Source: Bacteroides mediterraneensis
Lineage (GTDB): Bacteria; Bacteroidota; Bacteroidia; Bacteroidales; Bacteroidaceae
Direction: 5' to 3'
Assembly: GCF_025993685.1 (NCBI RefSeq)
Contig: NZ_DAJPEN010000001.1
Location: forward strand, 4,349,268-4,413,267
DNA: 64,000 bases
Each line of letters begins with the position of its first letter. Within the stretch, counting starts at the first letter, position 1. Positions 26,502 through 35,884 of the stretch are shown piece after piece. The position numbers were made by a program, and so were the translations under genes. The notes below the pieces were generated by a model that saw only the letters and a list, made by a program, of their open reading frames with translations, was not told where the DNA came from and ran no database searches.

Positions 26502-29500
26502 TTAGAAATTCACGTTTACGCCCACCATGAAGGTACGTGTACGCGGGTAAGTGGTATTACGCCAGTCCATACCCGGTTCCAGGCCGCCCAGACTGATTTC
26601 AGGGTCTACACCTTTATAACCGGTGATGGTGAATACGTTGTTGCAAGTGGCATACAGGCGCAGGTTGTTGACCCAGTTGCCCAGTTTGCCGAAGTTATAG
26701 CCTAAGGTCAAGGTAGACAGACGGAGGTAGGAACCGTTTTCCAGGTAGCGGTCAGACGGAGCCTGTGCACGTGAGTCGTGTGCGTTCTGTCCTTCAGCCA
26801 CTTCTGCCAGCACGTTCTTACCGTTGCTTACCAGGCTCACGTTGTTGTAGTAGCAGCGGGTGGCGTTGAAGATCTTGTTACCGGCCACACCCTGGAAGAA
26901 GGCGGTCAGCGTCCAGTTCTTCCATGTGAAGTCGTTGTTCCATCCGTAAGTCAGTTTCGGCTGTGCTGATCCGTGAGGACGGCGGTCTTCGTCTGCCGGA
27001 GCGTCTGTAGTACCGATCAGGTTGCCGTCGGCATCGTAGTCGTTGAAGATGGAGCCTCCGTTTTCATCGTAGCCGGCCCATTCGTACAGGTAGAACTGTC
27101 CGAGCGGGGCACCTTCCATGATACGCTGTACCTGTGTGCTGGTGTAACCACCTACATCCGGATTGGCACGGTCGCTGTATTCTACAGAATATGTGTCGTT
27201 TGAAAGTTTCTCTACCACGTTCTTGTTGTGAGACAGGTTAAGCGTGGTGCTCCATGTGAAGTTGTGTGTCTTCACCGGAACGGCGTTGATGGTGATTTCC
27301 ACACCTTTGTTGCTGATGTCACCTACGTTGGCAGTCATCCATCCGTAAGGATAACGGTTGGTGGAAACCGCATAGTCAAAAATCAGGTCGCTGGTACGCT
27401 TGTCATAATATTCGATGGTACCGGTCAGCCGGTTGTTCAGGAAGCCGAAGTCCACACCGATGTTGAACATGCCGGTGGTTTCCCATTTCAAATCCGGGTT
27501 TGAGTTACGGGTAGCACCCAGGATACGGTATTGTGAGGAAGTACCGTTGGCATCCACGTAAGTGAACCAGCCGGTAGAACCGTAGATAGGACGTGAATAG
27601 AAGGCATCGAATCCCAGTGAGTTACCGCTGACACCGTAGCCGACACGCAGCTTCAAGTCGTCGAACACGCTCTGGCTCTTCATGAACTCCTCTTCCGTGA
27701 TACGCCATGCGGCAGATACAGAGGGGAAGGTACCCCAGCGGTTGTTGACACCGAATGCGGAAGAACCGTCACGACGTACAGTGGCCTGCAACAGGTATTT
27801 GCTGTTGAAACTGTAGTTGACACGTCCGTAGAAGGAAATCATACGCAGGGTGGACAGGTTGTTGCTGATCACATCGTTGATGGAGATGTTGTTGGCCACG
27901 CCCAGATTGTGATAAGTCAGGTCATCGTTGTAGAAGTTGTACACCTTCAAGCCGAAACCGTCGCTGTTGTCGGCCTGTTCCCAGGAGTAACCCAGCATGA
28001 CGCCCACCTTGTGCGCATCGGCAAAGGTATGATTCCAGTTCAGATAGGTCTCCATCTGCTTGCGGGTGTTTTCCAGTGTGCTGCGGTCGGCCTGTCCGTT
28101 ACGTGAAGCCACGCTCGGCAATTCAGTCTTGCTGCTGTTGTAGTTGCTGTAGATGTACTGCTGGTTCTGGTAAGACAGGTTCAGGTTCCAGTCCAGACCG
28201 TCGAGGATGTGGAGTGTGGCCTGTGCCGTTCCCTGCAGCAGCTTCTCTTTCGTGTCATAACGGTCTTCGCTGATCATGCGGACCGGGTTGAAGTTCTGTG
28301 AAATCTGTGTGTTGCCGTACCAGGAACCGTCCGCGTTTCTCACGGGAACCAGCGGGCTGTAGTAGTACATGGCATCCAATACGCTCTGGCCTTGTCCGCC
28401 GGTAGGACCTGTAGAGCTGTTACGTACGCTGGCATTGACGCTGAAGGCCAGTTCCAGGCGGTCGTTCAGAGCCTTTGTCTGTACGAAAGAACGGGCGTTG
28501 AGACGGTCCATGCTGGTGCCGCGTACCACACCCTGACGGTCCATGAAGTTGATGGAGGCGCTGTAGCTGGTCTTCTCGTTACCTCCGTTGATGGATACGT
28601 TGTGGTTGTGGCTGAAACCGGTGCGGAGCACCTCGTCCTGCCAGTTGGTATTGGCCGGGTTGTTGACGTCATAATACGGAGACAGGTCGATGTTGTTCTT
28701 GCTTGCAAAGTCCAGCAGCTGGTCTGCCGACATCATGTCGAGAGTGTTCATCGTCTTGTCCCATGCCACGTAGCCGCTGTAGCTTACGCTGGTATGTCCG
28801 TCCTTCTTTCCTTTCTTGGTTGTCACGATGATTACACCGTTGGCAGCCTTCGAACCGTAGATGGCGGTGGCAGAGGCATCGCGGAGCACATCGATGCTTT
28901 CGATGTCATCCGGGGCGATGAGTGACAGGCTGGCACCGGGCACACCGTCGATTACATAGTACGGCTCCATGGCTTCACCTGCACGCAGTGAGGAAGCACC
29001 ACGCAAAGAGATGGAAGCCGAACCGTTCGGGTCACTGGTGTTGGCCACTGTCAGTCCCGGAACTTTACCTTGCAGCATCTGTGCAGGGCTGGTTACGACA
29101 CCCACGTTCAGGTCTTCCGCCTTGACGGAAGTGATGGAGCTGGTCACATCCTTGCGCTGCATGCTACCGTAACCGATGACTACCACTTCATCCAAGGTTT
29201 CCGTATCTTCCAGAAGAGTTACGTTCATTCTGGCACCTTTCACCACATTTTCTTGTGCCACGAAACCAATATAAGAGAATACAAGTGTTTTACCCTTCTC
29301 TACTCGAAGAGAGTAATTACCATCCAAGTCGGTAACCGTACCGTTGGTGGTACCTTTTTCAATGACGTTTACGCCAATCAGTGGTTCGCCTGATTTGCTC
29401 TGTACACGTCCTGTAACTGTGAGTTGCGCGAATGCCCATGAGACATTCATCAGAAAAAGAGCCATAAATAAAACGAATGGCCTTAGTCTTGCATTTTTCA

Positions 29501-29516
29501 ATTGTACTTTACACAT
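26502..29516 (-). CDS. SusC/RagA-family TonB-dependent receptor
   Basis: Outer-membrane oligosaccharide importer of 1,004 residues. Signal peptide to about Ala30; a carboxypeptidase-regulatory-like domain (LTVTGRVQSKSGEPLIGVNVIEKGTT... , about 32-110); plug domain with PYYVIDGVPGASL and the SusC signature SIDVLRDASATAIYGSKAANGVIIVTTKKG; then a beta-barrel ending in an aromatic residue (VGVNVNF). It partners with the following SusD. No sigma/anti-sigma-type N-terminal signalling domain is present, which fits control by the HTCS. It lies 33 nt downstream of the acyltransferase gene, so transcription probably starts at GH89 or further upstream. Confidence 0.96.
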   Translation of the reverse strand: MCKVQLKNARLRPFVLFMALFLMNVSWAFAQLTVTGRVQSKSGEPLIGVNVIEKGTTNGTVTDLDGNYSLRVEKGKTLVFSYIGFVAQENVVKGARMNVTLLEDTETLDEVVVIGYGSMQRKDVTSSITSVKAEDLNVGVVTSPAQMLQGKVPGLTVANTSDPNGSASISLRGASSLRAGEAMEPYYVIDGVPGASLSLIAPDDIESIDVLRDASATAIYGSKAANGVIIVTTKKGKKDGHTSVSYSGYVAWDKTMNTLDMMSADQLLDFASKNNIDLSPYYDVNNPANTNWQDEVLRTGFSHNHNVSINGGNEKTSYSASINFMDRQGVVRGTSMDRLNARSFVQTKALNDRLELAFSVNASVRNSSTGPTGGQGQSVLDAMYYYSPLVPVRNADGSWYGNTQISQNFNPVRMISEDRYDTKEKLLQGTAQATLHILDGLDWNLNLSYQNQQYIYSNYNSSKTELPSVASRNGQADRSTLENTRKQMETYLNWNHTFADAHKVGVMLGYSWEQADNSDGFGLKVYNFYNDDLTYHNLGVANNISINDVISNNLSTLRMISFYGRVNYSFNSKYLLQATVRRDGSSAFGVNNRWGTFPSVSAAWRITEEEFMKSQSVFDDLKLRVGYGVSGNSLGFDAFYSRPIYGSTGWFTYVDANGTSSQYRILGATRNSNPDLKWETTGMFNIGVDFGFLNNRLTGTIEYYDKRTSDLIFDYAVSTNRYPYGWMTANVGDISNKGVEITINAVPVKTHNFTWSTTLNLSHNKNVVEKLSNDTYSVEYSDRANPDVGGYTSTQVQRIMEGAPLGQFYLYEWAGYDENGGSIFNDYDADGNLIGTTDAPADEDRRPHGSAQPKLTYGWNNDFTWKNWTLTAFFQGVAGNKIFNATRCYYNNVSLVSNGKNVLAEVAEGQNAHDSRAQAPSDRYLENGSYLRLSTLTLGYNFGKLGNWVNNLRLYATCNNVFTITGYKGVDPEISLGGLEPGMDWRNTTYPRTRTFMVGVNVNF

Positions 29517-29549
29517 AAACTTAGATTTTTAAAAGGTTAGTTTTTAAAA

Positions 29550-30617
29550 TCATATCTTGATATATATTTTTTTCCGATGTAGGATGTAGCCCGTGATACA
29601 CATGAGGGAGCAGAAAAGCAACGCATAGATGAGAGAGGCAAAATATGGATCCGTAAATACGACCAGAATGCTCTGATAAATTACTTTTCGGATACCCCAT
29701 TCGGAAAAGGCGATGGCTACCACTTCACTAAGCACGTAGAGAAAGAGCGGATTCATGCCGAAAACCAGGAAGAAAGTCCAGCCTTTGTTCACTTCCTTTA
29801 CGTCGATTACATACATGAGCAAGGCAAGCAGCAAGGAACCCCATCCACAGGTTACGAAGACGAAACTCGTAGACCAGACCCGTTTGTTGAGAGGCATCCA
29901 GATGGAAAGGATATAACCGGCTGCCAGCATCATCACTGCCACTGTGATGAGTTTGACAACCCGTTGGCTTACGGGAATCTTTTCCAATAACAGCTTGCCG
30001 CACAAAAAGCCGATGAGGGTGTGGGCTACTGCGGACAGGGTGGCCATCAGTCCTTCCGGATCGACCGGACTCTTCTTATAAAGATGGGCCTCTCCGAAAA
30101 TGTCTCTGTCGACAACGGCCAGAATGTTGGTGTCATCGCAGGCATAGCCGTTTCCCACCAGCAGGAGAATGGAATAAACTACCAACAAACCACCCGCAAT
30201 CCAAGGGAGATATTTGTGGCGGATGTAGATGACCATCAGTGATACAATTCCGTAGCACAAACCGATACGTTGCAGTACACCGGGGATGCGAAGTGTGTCT
30301 ATCGGGAAAAATTCTCCTTTGCAGGCATAGCCGAACCATTCGATGCCGAGTCCGATGAGAATGATGAGGAAAGTCCGCCGGAAAATCTTTTTGACGACTT
30401 CGTGCGAGGGCCTGAAGTCGAATTTCCGAAGAGAAATGTAAGTGGAAATACCTACCATGAACAGGAAGAACGGGAAGACCAGGTCACACGGAGTCAGGCC
30501 GTTCCATACGGAGTGGCGCAACGGGGCATACGAAACGGAGCCTCCGGCATTGTTTACCAGAATCATGCCGCATACCGTAATGCCGCGTAATACATCGAGT
30601 GACAAGAGTCGTTTCAT
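29550..30617 (-). CDS. HGSNAT-like membrane acyltransferase (COG4299/DUF5009)
   Basis: Polytopic inner-membrane protein of 355 residues related to heparan-alpha-glucosaminide N-acetyltransferase. It opens with SLDVLRGITVCGMILVNNAG and has the conserved HSVWNGLTPCDLVFPFFLFMVG; H35 there aligns with the active-site His of human HGSNAT (HASWNGLT in that protein). A later DPEGLMATLSA segment and about ten hydrophobic helices complete the family pattern. In the lysosome HGSNAT moves acetyl from cytosolic acetyl-CoA to terminal alpha-glucosamine. Here the gene is 35 nt downstream of GH89, the bacterial counterpart of NAGLU, which acts next in the lysosomal pathway. The acetyl acceptor is inferred. 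Confidence 0.85.
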   Translation of the reverse strand: MKRLLSLDVLRGITVCGMILVNNAGGSVSYAPLRHSVWNGLTPCDLVFPFFLFMVGISTYISLRKFDFRPSHEVVKKIFRRTFLIILIGLGIEWFGYACKGEFFPIDTLRIPGVLQRIGLCYGIVSLMVIYIRHKYLPWIAGGLLVVYSILLLVGNGYACDDTNILAVVDRDIFGEAHLYKKSPVDPEGLMATLSAVAHTLIGFLCGKLLLEKIPVSQRVVKLITVAVMMLAAGYILSIWMPLNKRVWSTSFVFVTCGWGSLLLALLMYVIDVKEVNKGWTFFLVFGMNPLFLYVLSEVVAIAFSEWGIRKVIYQSILVVFTDPYFASLIYALLFCSLMCITGYILHRKKIYIKI

Positions 30618-30652
30618 GGTGTTTTTCTGTTTTAAGGTTACTTCCCGATTCT

Positions 30653-32830
30653 TTATTTATTTTTAAATACCTTGTTGAAAACTTCTTTTGCTACAGTAAT
30701 GCAATCTCCTTCTCCTTTTGCCGGATAGGGATTGTGAGCCAGTGTCCAAGGCTCTTCCATGGCATAATAGTCCAGTTCTACCATCGGTTTTCCGTCCAAT
30801 ACATCCTGAAGTGTCTGCCAATAGGCTGCCCAGCGTTTGTAGTAGAAATCCTTCAGTATCCCGTTCCATTCTTTGTGGGCATAGTCGCGGAGACCTCCGT
30901 CGTTGGCACATACACGGTCGCCCCAGGTGGTGATTTGTACGCGGGCGTTCCATTCGTACAGATCTTTTTCTTCCGGAGTGGTTCCGAGGTTGCGGGCCTG
31001 TTCAATCCAGCGTCCCACGCGGAACTCGCTTCGGGTAGCCAGCAGACGGTCCTGCGCCAGTAGAATGTGTAGGAATTCCTGAGAGTGGGCGGCAAAGCTT
31101 TTCTTGTCGAAGCTCTTGAAGTCGGCTACCGTCTGGTTGTAGACGATACGTCCTCTGTCGGACAAGGACTGGCGGACAATGTCTATCAGGTCGTATTCAA
31201 AGTTGTTGTTGCCTTTGTATTTGTCGGCCACTTCCAGCATCAGGCGGGCAGCGTCTTCCGTGGTAGTCGGGTCATAATAGTTTTCCATTTTTGACCAGCT
31301 GGAAGCCTGGAAGTTGTTCAGGCTCGGACGGCCGCAGAAGATGGATTCGTGAGTACCCTGCTGGTTGTTGCCGAACGGGCAGTTATAGATGCCGTTTGCC
31401 AGGATGTCCCATGCTTTGGCCACCGTTTCATCGTACGTGCCGTAGCGGGCCTTGATGTAGCCTTTCAGCCATTCTTCCTTGGTGAATTTCTCCGGACGCC
31501 AGGGAAGTTCGCACATCAGTTCGAACATCACCGGATTGTTTTCGCTGCCTTCCATGGTCAGGCCGATACCTTTGAGGTGGGTCGCCAACGGATTGTTTTT
31601 GGTAAGATAGAAATTGTTCAGCAGCTGGTCCATACGTCCGTGCAAGCCTATGTTGCCTCCGAAGTTTTCCAGCATACAGAACAGCCAGTCGTGCTGTTCA
31701 TAACCTTTTTCACGTTTCCAGATGGAAGGGATACCCCACATCGGGCGGCATTCGCTGAACAAATCCAGAATCAGGATGTCGCCGTTGTTCAGGTTCTTGA
31801 TCATTTCCGGACGCGGATTTTCTGTCCATCCCTGAATGACCCATGTGGCCTTCGGATTGACTGCCTTCATGGCGTGAAGCACGGCTTTTCCGGCAGCATC
31901 GAAATCTACGCTTCCTGCATCTTCAAGTTCATGGAACGGGTCCATGGAGTAGTAGTTGGCTTTGCCGAACAGTTTTTCCTGTTCCTTATAGTATAATGCG
32001 GCAATTTCCTTGAAGCGGGAGTCGGTGGGCAGCAAGAACGCCGGGCGGGTAAATCCGTTCCATAACTTCGGTTCTGTCACGTTCAGTCCCAGTTTTTGGT
32101 TGGCATCGTGGGGTACCATTCCGGAATAACCGGGGAATACCGGTTCGATGCCGTACTCACGCATTCGTTTCAGAATTTTTTTCTGCAAGGCTTCCTGCTG
32201 TGTATACCAGCTGTCCGGATTGGGACCGCCCCATCCTTCCAGGTTGTTCATGGCCCACCAGGCGAGGAAGGCCGGCCCTGCGATGAACTTGTTGATTTCT
32301 TCTTTCGTGTAACCTAATTTGGCCAGCATGTTCTTCCACACACATTCCTGACCTACGGCTGCCAGCGGAAGGTTGATGCCGTGCAATGCCATCCAGTCGA
32401 TTTCCTTTTCCCAACGGTTCCAGTCCCAGAATGCCATGGTATAAGAGTAGGTGCAGTAGTTGAAATCGTATCTCAGTGAGAGGTTGGTTTCCTTACGGAC
32501 CGGTGTGTCTACTTTCGGCAGACTTTCCGGCAGCTGGGCAGTCATCCCGTTCCAGGAAAGATGGATACCTGCGTAATATTTCAGGTACCAGTTGAGTCCG
32601 GTGGCAATGTTCACGTAATTGTTTCCCCGGATGACGACCTTGTTTCCTTTCTGGTCAAGCTCGAAAAAGTCGTTTCCGCCTTTCTGCAATTGTATGATAA
32701 ACTTGTGGGATGCTCCCGGACAGATTCTTTCCAGAAGTCCGTCAACAGGATTGGCCCATAACAGGCTGAATGGAATACAAACACATGCTAAAATGAGAAG
32801 TAGAAATCGTCTGGTTTTCATAATATTCAT
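30653..32830 (-). CDS. GH89 alpha-N-acetylglucosaminidase
   Basis: Secreted homologue of human NAGLU, 725 residues, which removes terminal alpha-GlcNAc. Signal peptide MKTRRFLLLILACVCIPF (an inner start at 32821 is equally possible). Order as in NAGLU: N-terminal domain (ICPGASHKFIIQL to about 110), TIM barrel with RYDFNYCTYSYTMAFWDWNRWEKEIDWMALHGINLPLA, YSMDPFHELEDAGS and VIQGWTENPRPEM, then the alpha-helical C-terminal domain. GH89 enzymes act on alpha-1,4-GlcNAc of gastric mucin and of heparan. It is the first gene of the minus-strand PUL run ending at GH28. Confidence 0.93.
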   Translation of the reverse strand: MNIMKTRRFLLLILACVCIPFSLLWANPVDGLLERICPGASHKFIIQLQKGGNDFFELDQKGNKVVIRGNNYVNIATGLNWYLKYYAGIHLSWNGMTAQLPESLPKVDTPVRKETNLSLRYDFNYCTYSYTMAFWDWNRWEKEIDWMALHGINLPLAAVGQECVWKNMLAKLGYTKEEINKFIAGPAFLAWWAMNNLEGWGGPNPDSWYTQQEALQKKILKRMREYGIEPVFPGYSGMVPHDANQKLGLNVTEPKLWNGFTRPAFLLPTDSRFKEIAALYYKEQEKLFGKANYYSMDPFHELEDAGSVDFDAAGKAVLHAMKAVNPKATWVIQGWTENPRPEMIKNLNNGDILILDLFSECRPMWGIPSIWKREKGYEQHDWLFCMLENFGGNIGLHGRMDQLLNNFYLTKNNPLATHLKGIGLTMEGSENNPVMFELMCELPWRPEKFTKEEWLKGYIKARYGTYDETVAKAWDILANGIYNCPFGNNQQGTHESIFCGRPSLNNFQASSWSKMENYYDPTTTEDAARLMLEVADKYKGNNNFEYDLIDIVRQSLSDRGRIVYNQTVADFKSFDKKSFAAHSQEFLHILLAQDRLLATRSEFRVGRWIEQARNLGTTPEEKDLYEWNARVQITTWGDRVCANDGGLRDYAHKEWNGILKDFYYKRWAAYWQTLQDVLDGKPMVELDYYAMEEPWTLAHNPYPAKGEGDCITVAKEVFNKVFKNK

Positions 32831-32966
32831 TTTTAAGTGTTACAAAATTCATATTTTATACGTAATATAAGGGGGAAAATAGTCAAGAAAAGGGGGAAAA
32901 TAGTGCATTATTAGGCTTGCTACTTGAAATTGATTTATGTCAAGACACTCTCTAAGGCAAATATCG

Positions 32967-32974
32967 TATTTTTG
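32967..32974 (+). promoter_or_regulatory. -7 element before the MATE gene
   Basis: TATTTTTG, 23 nt before the GTG start. No clear -33 match. Confidence 0.4.
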
Positions 32975-32997
32975 CAATGTTTTTAGAGAGTTAACAC

Positions 32998-34347
32998 GTG
33001 GAACAGACAATTCAACAGACGAACATCCGGAAGGGCTTGACGAAGCTTGTGATTCCTATCTTCATTGAGACTTTATTGATTATGATGCTGGGGGCAGTAG
33101 ACACCATCATGCTGAGCCAGTACTCCGACGAGAGTGTGGCAGCGGTAGGTGTGGTAAACCAGATTGTAATGTTTGCTTTCCTCATTTTCGAGGTCATCAA
33201 TATCGGTACGTCGGTGCTGTGTTCGCAGTATCTGGGTGCCGGACTGAAGAACAAGATGGTGCAGGTGGTCGGGGTGTCTCTGTTGCTGAACCTGGTGGTA
33301 GGTATCCTGGTCAGTGCCATTCTGCATTATGGGGCTACCACCTTGCTGGGCTGGATGGGGCTGCGTCCGGAACTGTTGAAGTACGGTATCGGTTACATGG
33401 AGATTGTGGGAGCCTTTGCCTTCTTTCAGGCTATTTCGCTGACCATTTCCGCTTCGCTCCGTAGTGCGAACAAGGCCATCTATCCCATGCTGGTCACCGT
33501 GCTGGTCAATGTGATGAACATCATCGGAAACTATTCCCTGATTTTCGGTAAGTTCGGTCTGCCTGCCATGGGAGCTGAAGGAGCGGCTATTTCTACCTCC
33601 ATTGCCCGAGGCGTCAGCATGATTGTGTTGTTTGTCATCCTGTTCAGAAAACATATTCCTTCTTTCCCGCTGGCCCTGTTCCGTCCTTTCCCGTGGAAAG
33701 AGTTGAAAAATCTGTTGAAAGTAGGATTGCCTTCGGCAGGCGAGAATATGTCGTACAGTTTCTCGCAGGTGGTGATTACTTATCTGATTAATATCCTGGG
33801 AAACGATTCGCTGGCTACCCGTACCTATACGGTGAATACCACCATGTTCGTCTACTTGTTTGCCATCGCCATGGCACAGGGTGGAGCCATCAGTATCGGG
33901 CATCTGGTGGGACAGAAGAAGATTCGCGCGGCCTATCTGCTGGGAAAATACGTGATGCGCCTGTCCATTCTGGTGTCGTTGGGGCTTTCGTGCATCTGGG
34001 CTATCTTCGGCCATACCATTTTCAGCCTGCTCACCGATAACGAGCACATCATCCGCCTGGGTGTGACCATCCTGATTGTCGATGTCATTGTGGAGATAGG
34101 ACGTGCCGTGAACATTTATGCCACGAATGCTCTGCGTTCGGCGGGCGACGTGAATTTCCCTTTCTATGTGGGACTGGTCGTGCAATGGACGGTTTCCGTG
34201 GGCTTGAGCTATCTGTTCGGTATCCATTGGGGATGGGGACTGGTAGGTATGTGGTGTGCCTTCCTGCTCGACGAGAATATCCGTGCCCTTATCTTTGTGA
34301 AACGTTGGAACAGTCTGAAGTGGGCCAAGAAGGGGTTTGTGAGATAA
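32998..34347 (+). CDS. MATE-family efflux transporter
   Basis: Multidrug and toxin extrusion family, 449 residues, 12 predicted helices arranged as two similar halves. Typical segments are LTKLVIPIFIETLLIMMLGAVDTIMLSQYSDESVAAVGVVNQ at the start and LPSAGENMSYSFSQVVITYLI at the beginning of the second half. It starts with GTG (MEQTIQQTN). NorM/DinF-type sodium- or proton-coupled export of cationic drugs is expected; the substrate is not predictable. It converges with a small membrane protein gene. Confidence 0.9.
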   Translation: MEQTIQQTNIRKGLTKLVIPIFIETLLIMMLGAVDTIMLSQYSDESVAAVGVVNQIVMFAFLIFEVINIGTSVLCSQYLGAGLKNKMVQVVGVSLLLNLVVGILVSAILHYGATTLLGWMGLRPELLKYGIGYMEIVGAFAFFQAISLTISASLRSANKAIYPMLVTVLVNVMNIIGNYSLIFGKFGLPAMGAEGAAISTSIARGVSMIVLFVILFRKHIPSFPLALFRPFPWKELKNLLKVGLPSAGENMSYSFSQVVITYLINILGNDSLATRTYTVNTTMFVYLFAIAMAQGGAISIGHLVGQKKIRAAYLLGKYVMRLSILVSLGLSCIWAIFGHTIFSLLTDNEHIIRLGVTILIVDVIVEIGRAVNIYATNALRSAGDVNFPFYVGLVVQWTVSVGLSYLFGIHWGWGLVGMWCAFLLDENIRALIFVKRWNSLKWAKKGFVR

Positions 34348-34366
34348 AAAAGGTCTGCACCGGGCG

Positions 34367-34582
34367 TCACATCAGGTAGAGATAGAAAAGGATGATGCAG
34401 ATGATGTCGATGGTCAGTGCGATGACCGACCAGCGTAGGAACCGCTTGTTCTTTTTGACAGCCCCGTACACAATGCCCAGGATAGCGGAAAGGAAGACGC
34501 CTGCCACGATTCCGAACAAGCCTTGTATGGCCACACCCAGCAATACCAGGATGCCCATGGTGATAAGAATGTTGTTTTTCAT
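34367..34582 (-). CDS. Small hypothetical inner-membrane protein
   Basis: A 71-residue hydrophobic protein on the minus strand. Two or three membrane helices are visible: residues about 5-23 and 24-42 (separated only by glycine-rich turns) and 52-70, with a basic loop KKNKRFLR between. It resembles many small unnamed Bacteroides membrane proteins and I cannot assign a function. It lies 56 nt downstream of proC on the same strand and may be cotranscribed with it. Confidence 0.6.
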   Translation of the reverse strand: MKNNILITMGILVLLGVAIQGLFGIVAGVFLSAILGIVYGAVKKNKRFLRWSVIALTIDIICIILFYLYLM

Positions 34583-34638
34583 GTCGATTCAGGTTAGGTG
34601 AGGAAAACAGGGAGCACGAAGCCCCCTGTAGAATTCGT

Positions 34639-35412
34639 TTATAAACTGGCCTTGATGGCACGAATGATGGCCGATGTGAAGCCGTCGTGTTCCAGTGAGT
34701 TGATGCCTTTGATGGTGATTCCCCCCGGAGTGGTTACCTTTTCTATTTCGGTAGCCGGATGTGCATGCTCGTTGTTCAGCAGCAGTTGGGCGGCTCCCTC
34801 CAGTGTCTGTGCCAGCATGGTCTGCGCGTCGTGGGGCTTGATGCCCAGTTCCACTCCTGCCTGCATGGCGGCTTGCACGTATTTCAGCACGTAGGCAATG
34901 CCACAGGAAGTCAGTGAGGTGGCAGCCGCAAACAGCTTTTCGTCAATCAGCATGGAACGCCCCATCTCGTTGAACAAGGCAGTCATGCCTGCCACCTGTT
35001 CTTCCGAAGCATTGCGTGCGGCAATCAGGGTCATGCTGGCTCCTTCCGAGATGGCTGTGTTCGGGATGACGCGGAAAATCGGCATTTCCGGGTCCACGAA
35101 GTGGGCCAGGTCTTCAATCGTCAGTCCGGCAGCTACGGACACCAGTGCCTGGGGTTGCCGCAGTCTCAAGGGTTTCAGCACTTCTTCCACCTTCCAGGGT
35201 TTTACTGCGATAATGACGATGTCGGCATCTTCTGCCGCTTCCTTGTTGGAATGAGTTACGTGGATGGCGGGAAATTCCGCTTTCAGCGCTTCCAGTTTTC
35301 CGGCACTGGGATTGGATACCGCTATCTGTTGTGCCTGAATATAATGTCCGTTGGCCAGACCACGGGCAATGGCACCTCCCATGTTTCCGGCTCCGATGAT
35401 TGCTACTTTCAT
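34639..35412 (-). CDS. proC: Pyrroline-5-carboxylate reductase
   Basis: Last enzyme of proline synthesis, reducing 1-pyrroline-5-carboxylate with NAD(P)H; 257 residues. The N-terminal Rossmann motif is VAIIGAGNMGGAIARGL, and the C-terminal dimerisation domain carries AATSLTSCGIAYVLKYVQAAMQAGVELG and VTTPGGITIKGINSLE, the P5CR signature. A TTG nine bases upstream is in frame but the ATG at 35412 was chosen. In related genomes proC commonly follows argD; here an esterase gene on the other strand separates them. Confidence 0.95.
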   Translation of the reverse strand: MKVAIIGAGNMGGAIARGLANGHYIQAQQIAVSNPSAGKLEALKAEFPAIHVTHSNKEAAEDADIVIIAVKPWKVEEVLKPLRLRQPQALVSVAAGLTIEDLAHFVDPEMPIFRVIPNTAISEGASMTLIAARNASEEQVAGMTALFNEMGRSMLIDEKLFAAATSLTSCGIAYVLKYVQAAMQAGVELGIKPHDAQTMLAQTLEGAAQLLLNNEHAHPATEIEKVTTPGGITIKGINSLEHDGFTSAIIRAIKASL

Positions 35413-35439
35413 ATTTTTCAAGTTTGAGTTCTATATCCG

Positions 35440-35447
35440 CAAAGTTA
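35440..35447 (-). promoter_or_regulatory. -7 element of the proC promoter
   Basis: TAACTTTG on the minus strand, about 28 nt upstream of the ATG. No good -33. The rest of 35448-35804 holds array B and nothing else recognised. Confidence 0.45.
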
Positions 35448-35558
35448 TAATTAAAAATGGGAGTCTGGCTATATAATGGAATTTATTTTGGCTGTTTGGG
35501 GGAAGTAACGTCGCCATTTTGTGAAACATACGGTCATTTCTACGTGATTTCCCGTTGG

Positions 35559-35668
35559 TTTTTTATGTTTTCCTTGAGGAAAACGTACGTTTCCCTTGGC
35601 CGAAACGTATGTTTCCGTACCGGGAAATGTATGTCTTCGCTTCGGGAAACGTAGAAAATGCAGGAAGA
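35559..35668. repeat. Array B: 22-bp-period palindromic units upstream of proC and the esterase
   Basis: AAACGTA or AAATGTA recurs at 35581, 35603, 35625 and 35647, an exact 22-bp step, with a degenerate unit at 35559. The best cores are AAACGTACGTTT (perfect 12-bp palindrome) and GAAACGTATGTTTC (5-bp arms). Spacers vary. It lies in the divergent gap between proC and the esterase gene, more than 100 bp upstream of either -7 candidate. Confidence 0.85.
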
Positions 35669-35804
35669 AATAGAGAATTGGAAGGGGGTGTCTGGAAAAT
35701 GTCATTCGGTGAGACTTGATTCACAGTCGGGGAGGCGTAGTCATTTCTTTGCCCGGTAGGGAAAACTTTAGTGAAAAGTATGGTCATTATCTCATGAGAA
35801 GCTT

Positions 35805-35812
35805 TAACTTTG
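35805..35812 (+). promoter_or_regulatory. -7 element before the esterase gene
   Basis: TAACTTTG, 72 nt before the chosen ATG; -33 not recognisable. Confidence 0.4.
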
Positions 35813-35884
35813 TCAGGCTATCCCGAAAGCGGGCGCTTGCTTTTGCGGATACATATCGAGATTGAGAACCTGAATGAATCTATC

